Shown: positions 23,521-36,833, counted from the stretch's first letter. The stretch is DNA of 64,000 nucleotides from Stercorarius parasiticus (GCA_013396915.1 VWZL01003420.1:1107507-1171506), one strand, 5' to 3'. The notes: generated from the letters alone by a model not told the origin. A program made the numbers and translations.

Positions 23521-24345
23521 CTAGAAACAAAAAACAGAACAATTAGAAAGAGCTAAAAAGAATGTAGGTCTTAACCCTACAGCAGAACATCAGTCTTTTT
23601 CATAGTAAGATGTGCTGGTTTATGTTCTGGACAAAAAGCTTACAAGTTCAGCAGATAGGCATCCATCTCAGTAGCTACTCTGAAAAACCTTCCCAGGCAC
23701 ACCTTGACACACTAGTTTAGTGTTAGATGAAAACCAGTTAATACATAGTCTGTTTAAAATGGTCTTGAACCATTTGAACACTTTAGTACAAGCTGAATTT
23801 CTGAGGAGACAGATCTTCAAACTTCAAGATGCAGTCTCCATCCCTTAATAGCAAGCATGGGATTAGTCTTCACCCATCTCAGTGCCTTTGTCAGTAGGCT
23901 TTGTATAGCCGATTTAGATCCACCCACCAGTGTAACTGAGAATGGACTTCAATGGGATTGTGGCTGTCAATCAGCGCTGTGTCTGGTTAGTAGATCTCAA
24001 CTACTTTTAAAATGCAAACCGGTCTTCAGGACAGCCTCCTTTTCCTCTGATGCGATCAGTCTACTTATCATACCCACGCGGGGACCAGAACTTTCAATTA
24101 AAAATTAAATTTTAAATAAAAAAATGCGATTGCTAAAACCGTGTATTGACATGCCTTCTGGACCAAACGGCAACAAGTACATCTAAACAGAAAATTATTT
24201 CCTATACTTTCAAAGTCAATTCTGTCATTTAAGAAGGCACATGAAACACAAACAAGAGTCAAATTGTGGTCACATGGAGTCACATAAGCCCCACAGATAA
24301 ATTTCAACAACATCAAAGGAGTGGTATCCCTTTATTGATAGTCAC
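23521..24345 (-). other. FGD6: FGD6 intron 6
   Basis: This is an 825-bp intron. A block near 23930-23960 faintly resembles common old amniote repeats but is too short to call. Nothing else is seen. Confidence 0.8.
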
Positions 24346-24497
24346 CAGTGAGATAATCGCTCTTCCAGTTCCCTCAGGAGGTCCCGGTTGAGTTCGTACA
24401 GCTGAGGTAGGTAGTACAGGATCTGATTCAGGATTCTGTCCTCAATCACTGGCTTTCCAAGCTGCCTAGAGGCATGCGCCACAGCATCCCGGAAATC
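24346..24497 (-). CDS. FGD6: FGD6 exon 6: DH domain, conserved central helices
   Basis: This 152-nt exon encodes DFRDAVAHASRQ, then KPVIEDRILNQILYYLPQLY and a Leu/Glu-rich end (ELEERLSHW), residues about 902-952. It is almost identical to human FGD6 from memory and is among the best-conserved parts of the protein. The acceptor is CCGGCAG after a modest pyrimidine tract that also carries an eight-base C run on the plus strand; the donor is CACTG|GTGACT, splitting the Trp codon. The 8.5-kb intron 5 lies upstream in the transcript. Confidence 0.97.
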
Positions 24498-25628
24498 CTG
24501 CCGGAGTACAAAGAGGACAGAACCCCCCCTTCCCATGAGCGAACAGCCTTCAAATCACCAACACAGACAACGGTGTTCTCTCTGCAGACATTCCAGGCGC
24601 TGCTCCCTATTACGGAAGGCAAGGCGCGTACCATCTGGGTTACGTTTCTCTGCAGCTTCAATTTACTCCCCTGGGACTACCTTAATCCCTTCGGTTTGAC
24701 GCTGCAGCTTTACTTTCTTGCTGCTGTATGCATACTATAGAAGTTGTTCATTATTTTTATAACACGCCCTTAAGAAATGTGCTGGTATTACATACAAGGA
24801 AACTATAGGGGAAAAAAAGCTTCTAACTGCAAAGATACTGGGAACCTTGACTACCTTCTTGCTAAGATTTGGGTCAAAAAGCAAAAATGTTATATCAACT
24901 CATACAATCATAATATTTTATTTTAAAATTATACTAGTTCTCATAAGTCATCTACAAATGCCCTTTCTGAAGACATGCCTCTTGGATTTCAAATGTAGTG
25001 TCACAAAGTTACCATACGTAGCAGCTCTTCTATATACAGGAAAATTAACACCTAACAAAAATATATTGAAGCAACACATAGGAACCATGAGATTTCCAAT
25101 GTTAATAATGATCAAAACCAACATTGGCACCTTCAAAACACTTACAGAGAGGAGGAAAATCCCACCTACACTTGAAGGATCTTCTTGTAGCATTTTTACG
25201 CTATAACCAGCTCCCAATAGATGGAATTGAGGTTTATTGGTCCTCATTAAACTATTTAGAATTAAAATCTTGGCTCCACATGAGTCAGTTCAGCCAAGAT
25301 TGTATCCCTAATGAAACTTGCATCCATTAGGTGAGGTATTTTCCTTAATCACATACAAACACAATTTTCAGAAAAGGTTAGCAATTTAGCATTTCAACTT
25401 GAGAAATAACACCGTCTAAACTGACAAAAAAGAAAATTCAAATTAGAGCAACAGCAGAAAAAAAGACAACCTGTAATAGCTCTTTTTAGGGTTGTGACAG
25501 TGCACGCACGATCTATAGGAGGCTTGAAAAAGGTGACCAAACAGTGTGTTCCTAAGTACAACGAGTTATATTTTAAATATATGTGGTCCACACCTGCCTT
25601 TGAAAAATCTGTAGGGTTCTCAGGTCAG

Positions 25629-25659
25629 GGAAAAAAAAAAAAAGAAAGAAAGAAAAAAA
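25629..25659 (+). repeat. A/AAAG simple repeat
   Basis: A run of A is followed by several GAAA units and another A run. It is low complexity and likely length-variable. Confidence 0.75.
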
Positions 25660-28644
25660 AGCCCCCTCTTCCCCCCTCCCCAGGTCTTACTAGTTACCTC
25701 ATCAGTCCAGCATCTGGCACTATTTAGGGTCTCTCAAACTTAAGTCTCAACTTTCCCCTGCCCTCTCTCCTCATTACATCAGCTCTGGGCAGCGCAAGCT
25801 CCAGACACACTTTCTTGCTTTGTGACCCTCTGGGTCAGCAAGGCTGTGACTGGGCAGAGTTATGACAAGAAACTGAAAGGAGATACAGGGTGATGGCTGT
25901 GATGGGGGAAGGCTGAGAACTAAATGCAAGGGAGTTAAAAAACAGATGGCGTTATTCATATGGAAATGTTCTGTTTTACATCCTCTGTGCAGGCTAGTGA
26001 CACATGGGTTAACTACCAGCTGCATCTTATGGGTTTTCCTGACCCTAGGGCATTGCTTAACACTGAAATGATACATGGAATTACAAAGGCAAAAGCTCAA
26101 ATGAGGCATTCTGGAGAGCTTCATGCAAAATGCATCTCATCATATTATGATAATATTCTCTCCCCCCCCATATCAAATGCACACAATATACTGTATGTAC
26201 TTGGCCATGGGATGAAACAAGAACTTCACTTGCACGATGAAAAGAAAAGCAGTTTTGTCTGTAGCATGATCAACAACCCAGGCTTTTCCCTGACCAAACA
26301 ATAAAAGGAGAGCAGGGAGCCAGGTTTAAGCACCAGTAGATAAGACAGGAATGTCATTTGTAGTTAAGAGGATTTATTTAACTTCTGGATACAGCATTCA
26401 AAGAGTCTGCAGGATGTTTTCCAAATACAGATTTGGTTTTTCGACTAGCTTGATCCAAAGTCCATCAGCTTCATCAGGGTTTGGATCACACCATGGAAGA
26501 GTCTGTCATTAAAAAAGCCAACCAAAACTTTGTTTCATCACCCTCTCTGTCCCCCTTCACAACTGAATAAACTGAGGAAGCCCTGCAGAGAGGAAACGCA
26601 GGGAAGAAAGATAACGTGAAGCTTTCAAATTATGCAAACCAGCCTGCTAAACAACAACAGAGCTGAACTTACACGCTTTTTTTTCTTGTTTTTAATTATC
26701 AAGTCTTCACTACTGAAGCAGTACAATGCATTTGTCACCGTAATCATATTAAGATTTATTTTTAACCTGGCAGTGGGTGTGAAGTAACTGTCATGCCAAG
26801 TTCATCTTGAGATAAACTTAAGAGTTGAAGGCAAAGAGCACATGCCTGAGGAGGAGGGGTAGGAAAAGTCAAACAAATGTAACAAGGTTAGAGTTAACAG
26901 TATTTAGACTTGAAGGAACTAGCCTTCTGAGAAAGTCATTTCTTATCGAAAAGCACAAAACATAGAATAGGTCTGGTTTAATTACCAAATGTAAAATACG
27001 TTAACTTAAGAAGTTTCACACCAAAGGGTGGAAAGTATTCAGACAAGGACAACTTTTTATACAAGCAGGTGAATGACTTAAAAATTAGAAATTGCAGTAA
27101 TAGTCATTTAACACACCAGAACCTAATTCCTTCTAAAACTAAATCCATTTACTGCTAAATAAAAACAGAACTGCTGTTGTTAATAATATATACATTGCTG
27201 TGATATCTACATAGCTAGAATAACTGATTCGTATTACATGCGTATTTAGCATATAGTACTATGTAACACTGCTGAAGAACCGTGCTGTCATCGCTCTGTT
27301 CAAAGAATCACCTGCGTTGTCCTAGAAATTATTCTGTTTGAAGCAATGCAGCAATCCATTACAGTGAATTTTAGAGACAGGGATTTTCTAATTAAAAATG
27401 AGCGTTTCAAATATTATGATCTTGCTCATTAAAAGAAAAAAAAAACTTGCCATGCTTTGGAATTAATGTGCTTATTTCACTGAAAAACACTATTTCCAAC
27501 TCTAGATGAAAGTTTCATATGCTGCACGACGGAAAACAAAAGATTATGCTAGTAATACTGAATCATCCCAGCTTCTTATCAGGATAATTTTCTTTTCAGA
27601 ACGGGGGAGGCCATTGTACACTTTCTCAAGTGCTGGTTTACAGTTTCTAGTTCTACATTATATTCTGGCCCAATAATAATCTTCTGATACCACTTTTTAC
27701 TGCTTTGGCAAAGGCAATTGTCCTCATGCAGCTACTTTAGGAGGACGGCACTCATCACCATCCCTGCAAAGCACGTTCTTTCCAAACCAGAAACAGTCTT
27801 ACCGTTTATTCTATACTAAGACAGCAATCCACTGTGTACTGTCCATATGAAAATCCAGTTTAGGCAGTTTTAAAGGCTTCTGAGTACATATTGTCGCTGA
27901 ATTACTGCCTGATAAAACATTCCCAACTTGAAAATGTTTAGGGAATTTTATTTATTCTATTAGTATACAGTCCCCCTAGAGCTCTGCAGCTTTTAAACAA
28001 CATTTGAGGAGGATACCACCGTTGCTGCTTTTGTTTCCTCCCACCCCTCCTTCAATGTAGCTTCCTTAAATAAGCAAAGGGCTGTGATATCTGAAATAAT
28101 TCTGACCCTGTTGTGAATCATCTGTGATCAGCCCACGCACTTCCCCTCTGCAAAGGCCCTGACTCACGATCCCTCTCAGTGCGTTCCACCGGAGGATTCC
28201 CAGCACGCAGCGAAGCGACCTGCCTGCCTCCGTCTAAGGAGCAAAGGAACAAGGTTTAGTTGGAAACCAAAACAGGTACTTGACCAGACTAAACCCTCGC
28301 TCAGCTGCTGACTGAGTTAAATGTACCTTCAGGTATCTAATAACTGAAAGAAGATAATTTCAACTGGTTGAAATTAAAGCTTCTTGTAAATTTAAGTGGA
28401 AGAGAAAGAACTACATGATCTAAACGTGGTCACGTATTTTACTCCTAAGGCTTCAACCAATATTCATCTTGGATCTGCTCTCCTAGAACATACCATCAGC
28501 AAAGCAAAAATAAGCCATAATCCCTTCCGCTGAGGTACAACTCCCAGCTAAATACACCTGCAGATAGCTCAAATATCAGTTTAAGGAAAAAAATATGTTT
28601 GCGCTTGGACACTTTTCAAGGAACACACAGACACACATCCTACA

Positions 28645-28664
28645 GGGGGGGAGGAGGGAAGGGG
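28645..28664 (+). other. G-quadruplex motif
   Basis: A seven-base G run followed by GG, GGG and GGGG runs separated by one or two A residues gives four G tracts within 20 bases on the plus strand, the template strand of FGD6. Confidence 0.65.
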
Positions 28665-29149
28665 AGGAAGTTTCACGCTCTGTGGAACAGCCAGGCAGCT
28701 GTATGTGACAAACTGTAAACACGACTGCCAGGAATACGGCTACAGAAGATTTCACAAATATATTATTTAAAATATAAATAGGCAGTCTTAACTAGAGTTA
28801 GATTACTATCGATAAACTGTTAAGTTAAACTATAGCAATGATAGTTGATGAAGACTATGAGTAAGTGTGGATCGTGACATTTTTCAAACATATGAGATTG
28901 CTTCTGGAAAGCTGCCAAGTAGTTCCACACCTTTTTTCTCAGGCAGTAAAATCATTTATAAGTCTTTAACAATATAAGATAGTTAATTTTTTACAATAAT
29001 CAATGATTTGATTGTGGCATATTCCCATAATGTTATTTCAAGGAATAGGCTGGGTAATAGAACAATGTTTCCTTCCAAACCAAAACTATTTCATTAGCCT
29101 TCTTAATAAGATGACTACAGCTGCAATTCATTGTCAAATGCCTCAATCA

Positions 29150-29335
29150 GCAATTCTAAAGCACTTCATAGGCTAAAAATTTATCAACTTATTCATCTCA
29201 GACTGGTCAAATATTGAAGTTTTACAGTTGGAGAAAAAGGAGTTGGAGGCTGAAAGAATTTTTCCCAGCCAAACAGTAGATCAGTTGTGAACCATGACCA
29301 GAGGTCAGGACTTCCTCTGCTCTAAAACTCAAAGC
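29150..29335 (+). repeat. probable second MIR-like SINE relic
   Basis: The block order AAAGCACTTCATAGG, TTTTACAGTTGGAGAAA, GGAGTTGGAGGCTGAAAGA, then TTGTGAACCATGACC and CAGGACTTCCTCTGCTC parallels the MIR core (lower-triplet 'ttttacagatgaggaaac', 'gaggcacagag', 'gatttgaaccc', 'gactcc'). It is more diverged than the copy at 21228-21392. Confidence 0.5.
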
Positions 29336-32240
29336 TAATTTATTTCTCAGTATGCATATTACATTCTTTTTCCAAATCTACTGAGAATTATTTTTCATAA
29401 TATTTGGCTACAATATACAAAAAGTCTAAGTTTTTATAGATATATAAAATTCTCTCTATATAGTTTATATATACATATTTTGCAATTTCTTTTGAAAATG
29501 GAAACATATTAAATTAGAATTTCTCACTCTTGTAAGCATCTCTGGAAGGACACACAATAGAAAAAAGAAAGGTGCTTGACCTCTTATCTGCCTTCTCCAA
29601 TAAAAGGCTAACCTTGTGGCTGTAGAAAAGTTAGAAGTGCCTCCTGACAACGTCCTGCTCGTTCTCAGAGTCCTAATAAGGACACAACAGGGGCCTAAGT
29701 TAGACAGGCAGATATAAAAGCTCAGGCCAAAGCCCACAGGCTTAAGCTTTTCTTCAGCCACACAGCACAAAGTTATACGCTGAGCCTTGCAGTGGAAGGA
29801 ACGATCCGAAAAAGCATGTTCCTCTGATAGACCAGAAGCCTCACTGTCCACACTGTAGCATCAGGGCAGAAATGAAATGAAAATGGATGGGAGAACAGAA
29901 AGAGTGGTGGGTTTTGGCAAAAGAACAACATTCAGAACAAAAGAAAAGACAGCAAATAAGCCAGGCAAGTTACCCTTAGAGCACCAGGGTGTTGCTGAGG
30001 AGGTCCTCTCACTTGTGCAAAGCAAATCATTTCCAAAGAATCCCACAACAATGAAGTACAAATGGCACCAATCCTGCCTTACTCGTTTTCCAGGAACACC
30101 GGGTGTTTTTTGGGCAGAGAGCATCTCAGACAGCAGTGACAAGCTTGTTTCTCTTACATCACTTAGGTTTTACATCCAGTTCACCGGTTCCTTCTTTTTT
30201 TCCTGCAAGTGCCCTTAGGGAAGAACCAGCACTTCTGGCATCTTCTCATCCCTTGTTTACCTCCCGGAGGCCATGCATGAACCATCTCACAAAGATGCAT
30301 ACAGATGGGCTGCTTTGATTTAAGCCTCTTTGTTTTCAGAAGTTTATAACAGCATTTTAAGGGAATTTTGTCCTCTAAAAGAGCATTATGATAGTTATGG
30401 AAATACAGAGAATTTGAGATTACATCTAATGTTTGATTCTTCCCTCAAGCAACCCAATTCTCCCAAGTATGTTTGAGAGCATCAGTGTGGAATGCCAGTT
30501 AAGCCCCTTATCTCTGTTATGACCAACTTATTTCGTACTACAGAAGCGTCCCCAAGTGTTTATAATTTTCTAGAGAACTTTTGTAGTCTGTCTTCAACAG
30601 AAGCAGCCGGGTGTACTTATAAAGTGCGACAGTGTCCAAACAGGCCGGCACCCTGCTATCTTGGAAGAGTTGCTCCACCTAACTTGACTTTGTCAATATA
30701 AAAGAAAAAAATGCTACAAAAATTTCAGTGGTACTTGTAGCCAGTTTGCAATCGCATTCCCACCTTCTCAACTGCTTTAGACTCCACTTTAAATGCTCTA
30801 GGCAGTAGCAACTTAAAAACCTTTTTCTGACATCAACAGTCCAGTTCCCTGTCTGCACTAAGAGCCATGAGCTGCATTAACTGGCATTGGTAAGACAGAC
30901 TGAGGAGAATACTATTAATTTCAGATCACCACTACTGGAATTGGTCACTAGATTTTGAGTCTTTACTCTTTGGAAAACCGCTAATACGTGGTTCAGAAGG
31001 TATAACAGAGCCTCCCCTGACCAGCCAAATCTTTACTATGGGTAAAACAGCCCAGCCTGGGGAGAATCTAAGTTTTAATTCCAGAAATCTTTCAGAGGTT
31101 GCTTGATTGGCAGTTAGTAATCCTGACACTGAAGTTAGTAAACTAAAGTGGCTTAGTGCACATGAAATCAAAAGGATATTTTTAACGATGTTTAAATATT
31201 ATCCATAAGAAATATGGATATGATTATTAATCATATTATTATGATTAAATAAACACATTTAGTAACGTCTGTGATGAACATACACAAATCCTCAGGCATA
31301 CCACTCCATGGAAGTAAAAAATAAAATACGTTTCTGCAACCTTTCTCAGGTATGGCAGTTTTATTTCATGAAGAATGCATGCACACACACAGAGCCTCAA
31401 AACTGGTGCGCACTCTTGACAAGGACACTCACCAGGGTTCACACTGCAGGCCAATGGACAGGTTGAGGACAAAGTATTTCCTCAACTCCTAGCCTAGCAT
31501 CCTCTCTGTTAGACCAGGCTGAATACATGTTGATTGTTATTGCTAGCCAACAAAAACATTTCTAATGGTTTTTATTTGGCAGCTAGAAACTATCATACTT
31601 ACATGAATAGAGTTGTGAGTTATCCATTAAAACAAAGCAAAACACATCCTACGGCATGCACATTTACACTGTCCAGACAACCTTAAAGTTATCCCAGGAA
31701 CTTCCTAAACTCCCTACTATTTTCCCTCTGCCATTCTTCCTCTGCTTGCCTGCATCCTCCTCACCAACAGTCTTTTCTTCCAGTACTGTGCATGTTACCA
31801 GAACTGGTACACTGAAAAGCAAAGACACCTTTAAGATGTAAATTATATGCCTGAAAAATATGATACATAAAAATTTATATAGCTTAAAACTTGTCTATAC
31901 TCATTAGGACAACTCTCTTCCTTTTAACCAGTATTTAAGCTTGAGTTCTGTACTAGAAACCATGTTGAATATAAATTATGTATTGGCTGCAACTGCCTGA
32001 CCCAGCTTTTAAAAACCAGGCTTGAACAGAGTAAGAAAATCAATTACTAAAATGGAAGGCAATAGAGGAATCAGCAAGTGGTGTGGTAAATTTTTTGTTT
32101 CCCGAAAGATCTCCGCATTACAGGACTGTATACATCCATCTATAAGAGCCTTTGTTCCCGGTTTCACAGAACATGCTTCTCAAGAGACCGAGACGGACCA
32201 ACGCATCTGTTTGCAATATAACCACTTCTATTGCCCAAGG

Positions 32241-32265
32241 AAAAAAAAAAAAAAAAAAAAAAAAA
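32241..32265 (+). repeat. 25-base poly(A) run
   Basis: This is an uninterrupted plus-strand A run. No source gene or clear target-site duplication was found around it, so I read it as a mononucleotide repeat rather than the tail of a retrocopy. Confidence 0.85.
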
Positions 32266-33009
32266 TCACTAAGCTTGTACTTCATAGAGTGACAAAATGG
32301 TACAAACACATATCAGTTAAGAGTCGACAGAAAACACGTAAAACGGAGCTAGAGAAAGCTAAATTCTTCGTTAATTTACTATTACCGCCTTCTACACAGC
32401 ATGTTTAACAGATGACTGGTCTGCATAAACATGGATTAAATACTTAACCCTTGCTGTGGACAACTGTTATCAGAAAGCAAGCATCTGTCAAAGAATTGCA
32501 GCCCAAAAAACATGCTGCCATGGTGATGGATGCACCATTAGAGCTAATTAGTCAGATTACCTAAAGAACGTGTATTTTTATGTTTCATTCACGCATTAAT
32601 TATGTTTCATACCTTTCTAAAGGTAAATTTTTCCTGCCTCCCCCTGCTACTTAAAAGTTATTCTAACCAAAGATTTTATTTTGGTTGCTACGGTACACAC
32701 TGGCTTATAGATATGATGCTGATTAACATAGATGGATACCTATTCCATTTTCAATATTCAAGCAATACCCCCACTCAGCTGGAAGACTGCATACATTAAT
32801 TAACGAGATGCAGAAGGAACGACCAAAACATTCATCCATTATATAAAATCTGAAACTTTAAACTTCTGCTTCATTATATTGATTTTTACATTTTGAATAT
32901 GTAGAGACAGCAGGAAAACGTCACATTCACTACAATAAAGCCTAAACATAGAACTTTAACAGATTAAACAAATAGAAGAGGAAGCTGCTTTTTTTTTTTT
33001 GATACTTAC

Positions 33010-33040
33010 AATGTGTAAGAGCTTTAGCACATCCACAAAC
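33010..33040 (-). CDS. FGD6: FGD6 exon 5: 31-nt microexon in the DH domain
   Basis: This is a 31-nt exon. Its first base completes the split Val codon and the rest encodes FVDVLKLLHI (residues about 892-901), the second half of the first conserved DH helix. Acceptor TGATAG and donor ATT|GTAAGT are clear. The reading frame into exon 6 (DFRDAVAHASRQ) is exact. Skipping it would shift the frame, so it must be included for any active exchange factor. It is too short to be found as an open frame and was placed by protein continuity. Confidence 0.95.
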
Positions 33041-33132
33041 CTATCAGAAAAGCAAGAAAAAGCAAATAGTTACATTTTAATTGCCCAATTAAAATAAACT
33101 GAGTAGCTGTTAAGTTTGGCATTGACACTTAC

Positions 33133-33200
33133 ACTTTCTCTGAGCTCATGATCTCCTTGGCAATATGGTAAACCTTTGTCTTCTTTCCAGCTGCCTTACT
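33133..33200 (-). CDS. FGD6: FGD6 exon 4: start of the DH (RhoGEF) domain
   Basis: This 68-nt exon begins in phase 0 with a basic segment (SKAAGKKTKV) and continues with YHIAKEIMSSEK, the start of the first conserved DH helix, residues about 869-890. It ends GT|GTAAGT, splitting a Val codon with exon 5. My recollection of human FGD6 has a more acidic first part (DEDNGMKSKV), so the ten residues just after the exon 3-4 junction look poorly conserved while the helix is nearly identical. A 92-bp intron separates it from exon 5. Confidence 0.95.
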
Positions 33201-33333
33201 CTGCAAATAAAATTATATGTTACACTATGCACCTACAAAAACTGTCATAAAAATAATTTCAGGCTAGTAGTTCCTCAAATTCAATGTAATTATTCTATAG
33301 TTATTCCTAATAAAAACGTTTTATATTGCTTTA

Positions 33334-33365
33334 TAATCTCCTGGCTTTAAAATCTCCTGGCTTTT
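33334..33365. repeat. short tandem duplication (about 16 bp, two copies)
   Basis: AATCTCCTGGCTTT occurs twice in a row, separated by a few A residues, about 135 bp upstream of the exon 4 acceptor in the transcript. Confidence 0.75.
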
Positions 33366-35384
33366 CAGGATCTGTGAGAAAGTCAGTTTAGCTTGTAGCT
33401 GGAAACAACAACATTAGTTAAGAGTAGTTTTTCTAACACCATCAGCCTTTCTATTTAATTATTACAGGAAGCACTGAAGCCTATAAAAAAAATGAAGCCC
33501 TAGCAAGTGACAATTATTGGTTAGTAAAAGTAGTAAAGTACAGATAATATTTGATTATTATTCAATTTTTTTCTGATTAATAGAGCAGCAGTAATATTTG
33601 CAGTAAACTCAAATGGGTTTCAGGAACATCTTAAAAGAAATACATGCCTTCTTTACTGAAAAAGAAGACGAAAGGAGAAAAATATCGCACTAAAGAGAAA
33701 AGTCAGCTTCTGGCCATCTACTAAAGGAGTCACTGAAGAACACAGCAACTGTACTGCAAAGCTGTAGAAGTGTGAGCCTTGTCTACCCAAAACATTGTGA
33801 AGATGACAATGTTTTTTTATGTGCACACATTTGACTTGCAAAAAATCAATGCTACTGTTCAACATCGGATAGAAGGAACAGGTATAGCAAAGAAAAAAGG
33901 GGGTAAGTGTCAGGATACAAATATGTTTTTCTACACAGCGTAACTCCCATGTACAGTTTCCCTCAGATAAAACACCTTTCTCCATAACAGCTCTCATGGT
34001 TTGCCATATGCTCCTCTGCTGCCAGCTGTCACCACATCTATTAGATATTCAGGCTTTCATTTCAATGGGCTGCAAGGAAAAAGTGTGGATGAGGAGTTCT
34101 GAAACATCGCAGGAGAGACAACACAAGTGCGATGGAAGTCCTGGGGAGGCTGTTATGAGTATGGTAGCATAATACAGGCATTGAACAGTTTATCTAGAAA
34201 AGCAGATATTGGTGGCATTGCATATATGAACCTTTGCTTCGTAAGCACTAGCGTTGCAACATTCATCTGGAGTTTTAGGTCTTCTCTGAACCTATAAACA
34301 AGTCTCAAGTGCTGGAAATCAAACGATGGAACTGATAATATTGTTATATTCCAAATAAAAAAAGATATCTAGATTAATTGTTTTCATTTAAATTTAATTG
34401 ACACAGTGCTTAATTACAAAATAAAAATTAATTTCTAAATTTAATAATTTGGTGTTACATCACATGTCTGCAAAATACATTATTTATTTTATATGCTACA
34501 TGGACATCTTCACACAGAGCTGGCATTTTACTTCTAAAATTAAGCTTATTTCCAAAAAAACACTTAGATCTACCCAATGAGGGTCAATTGGATTCAGGCG
34601 AGATTGTAACACCCATTCTCAGGCCCTGATGCCTTTTTAGCAAGCACAGCTGACGTGCTTCCCTACAAGACTGAATTCACAAGTAACTCAGTTATGCAGA
34701 GCAAGGTATCTGCCATCACTTGTAGATGTGACACTTGCAAACGAGATGAAAATTAGTATTTTGAGAACAAGATGCTAACGCTAAACAATTACAAAACGAA
34801 ATACCACAGTCTGTTTTCAAGCCCATTTGAAAGACACTTCACATACCAGCTGGCACTGAAAAGGCCACGTTGCATTTGCTCAGCCAAAGACACCCTGGGC
34901 CTAAGAGAGTCTCTAATGGGCGAACTGAAGGGATACAAGACCGGCGCTCAGGCACGGCATTGGGAAGGAACCTTGTAGCTCCTCTAATGGATGAAAAGCA
35001 CCAAAACAGCCACATGCTTGCAGTAAGGAAAAATAAAAACAAGCCCAGCTGATGACGGATGCAGAGACTGCTTCATTCTCCTCTGCAGCTGCTCTCCCCG
35101 TTAGGAAGTTGGCTGTTAATCCCCAGCTGCCGGCCGCACGTGCCGTGAGCAGCTGAAGCAAGCCGACAAGCAGATGCTTCACAGCAAGCACTGAACTACT
35201 CCATGAAACCTGCCTGAGAAGCTTGTAATGGGAACACTTTCCTGTAAAACTCTGTCCTGAGAGGCTGAGGGCATTTCTAGAGGTACACAAGGTAAGTTAG
35301 CTTCCATACAGGTACAGTCCTGCTTAGTTTCATAGGAACAAGTTTTTTCCTCAGCTCCCTTTCCTTCCCCAATTTATTCTTCTC

Positions 35385-35598
35385 AGAATCATAGAATAGT
35401 TTGGGTTGGAAGAGACCTTAAAGATCATCTAGTTCCAACTCCCCTGCCGTGGGTAGGGACACCTCCCACTAGACCAGGTTGCTCAAAGCCCCATCCAGCC
35501 TGGTCTTGAACACTTCCAGGGATGGGGCATCGACAACTTCTCTGGGCAACCTGTTCCAGTGCCTCACCACCCTCACAGTAAAGCATTTCTTCCTAGAA
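35385..35598 (-). mobile_element. CR1 LINE 3' end (avian type)
   Basis: The plus strand reads the reverse complement of the avian CR1 3' region: a CATAGAAT unit, GGTTGGAAGAGACCTTAAAG, ATCATCTAGTTCCAACTCCC, CTAGACCAGGTTGCTCAAAG and CCTCACCACCCTCACAG in that order. CR1 copies are commonly 5'-truncated like this one. It lies in the same orientation as FGD6 and appears only mildly diverged from the consensus I remember, so it is among the younger insertions here. Confidence 0.95.
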
Positions 35599-36833
35599 GA
35601 TTCAGTTAAATGATATTCAGGTCTGACACATCATCACCAAGCCTTCTCTTCCATCACTAAAAAGTCGCATTGCCTTTGTTGGGTTTTTTTGTTTGTTTGT
35701 TTGGTTTTTTTTAAGTTATTATTAATTTTTAAGGAAAGGAAACAAATATAACTACTATCAAGGGAAACAGAGGTGCTAGGACTGGTGCTGAGCAGAGGTA
35801 CTGGTCTATGGGCAGAGGCTGGTGTCAGGGCATCCAGGACTGAGAATAAAGTGGGTATCCCCAAGGAGAGGGATAGGACCCCCAGAACTGCGTTTCTTTC
35901 TAAGTAGGTAGCACTGTCTTCCTGCTTCTCATTCAAAGAAGAAATAAGGTTAAAATATGGGAAATCATTCCAACCTGGCACTCACAGAAGCTAGCAGAAG
36001 GTCAGACCTCAACCACAACAGTCAAGTGTGGCTTACACCCTCCAAGGGCCATAGAGGTGGCTCCGCAACCCTCCAACGACAAGTCTTGTGCGTGTACACC
36101 AATAGTCTCTCCACAGCACCAAAGGACTGAATTAAGGAACTTAAATGCTGAAAGGCAAGTTGAACCCTTTGTGTTTCATGCCATTGAAAAGGAAGAACTA
36201 AAAACTGGTTGAGTCATCTGTCCCCTGTGTGCCAAGCAGTGATTTGGCAGGTTACTATGCAGAACCTGCAAACGCAAGAAAGCTGTCTGCACAGAAATTG
36301 TTACCGGGACACAGCCTTTGCTGCATGGCCGAGACCCCCAAAACAGGACCATCCAGGCAAAACTACAGCTTCCAAGAGATTTTTTTTCAGAAGGACTTTC
36401 TCAGACCTTGCAACCTTCACCTGGCACCTTTCCTTGGGCTTCATCAAGGTGGACAAATCAAAAGCTGATTTTAAATGTTCAGTGCACAAGAAAGATTGTG
36501 CACTCTAGGATCTGTGAGGCATAGACAGCCTCACTAAAAGGTATTTACAAGTCTCAAAACTGAATATCTCTAACCACATATCTGTGCACGTAACATTATT
36601 AGCGGGGCATGGTAGACAGGTCTACAGCTCCACGACTCAGTGAAAGATTAACGTACACATATTAAATTAAAATTTCAGGAAAATAAATCCACTAAACAAT
36701 AAGAATGATGAAAAGAAATATATAAAGTTATGTTGACTCAATGCTTTTTATTTGAAAATATACCAACAGGTTGCAATGTACAAAATAGTGCAAGAGTGAG
36801 GAATAGCTTCAGAAGATAAAAATAAAGAGATAC

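Larger units (their letters stand above)
24498..33009 (-). other. FGD6: FGD6 intron 5
   Basis: This 8.5-kb intron contains an A/AAAG tract (25629-25659), a G-quadruplex motif (28645-28664), a MIR-like relic (29150-29335), a TA-rich stretch (29430-29480) and a 25-base A run (32241-32265). Open frames of up to 128 codons on both strands show no known domain. Confidence 0.8.
33201..36833 (-). other. FGD6: FGD6 intron 3
   Basis: This 3.6-kb intron carries the CR1 3' end at 35385-35598, a T/TTTG low-complexity stretch right after it (35682-35715) and a small tandem duplication at 33334-33365. No gene is recognised. Confidence 0.85.

Noticed and set aside
32165..32290. Possible retrocopy ending in the 25-base A run
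   Set aside because: No source gene recognised upstream of the A run and no convincing target-site duplication on the two sides.
32022..32408. 128-codon plus-strand frame with poly-Lys
   Set aside because: It depends on the 25-base A run. No known family.
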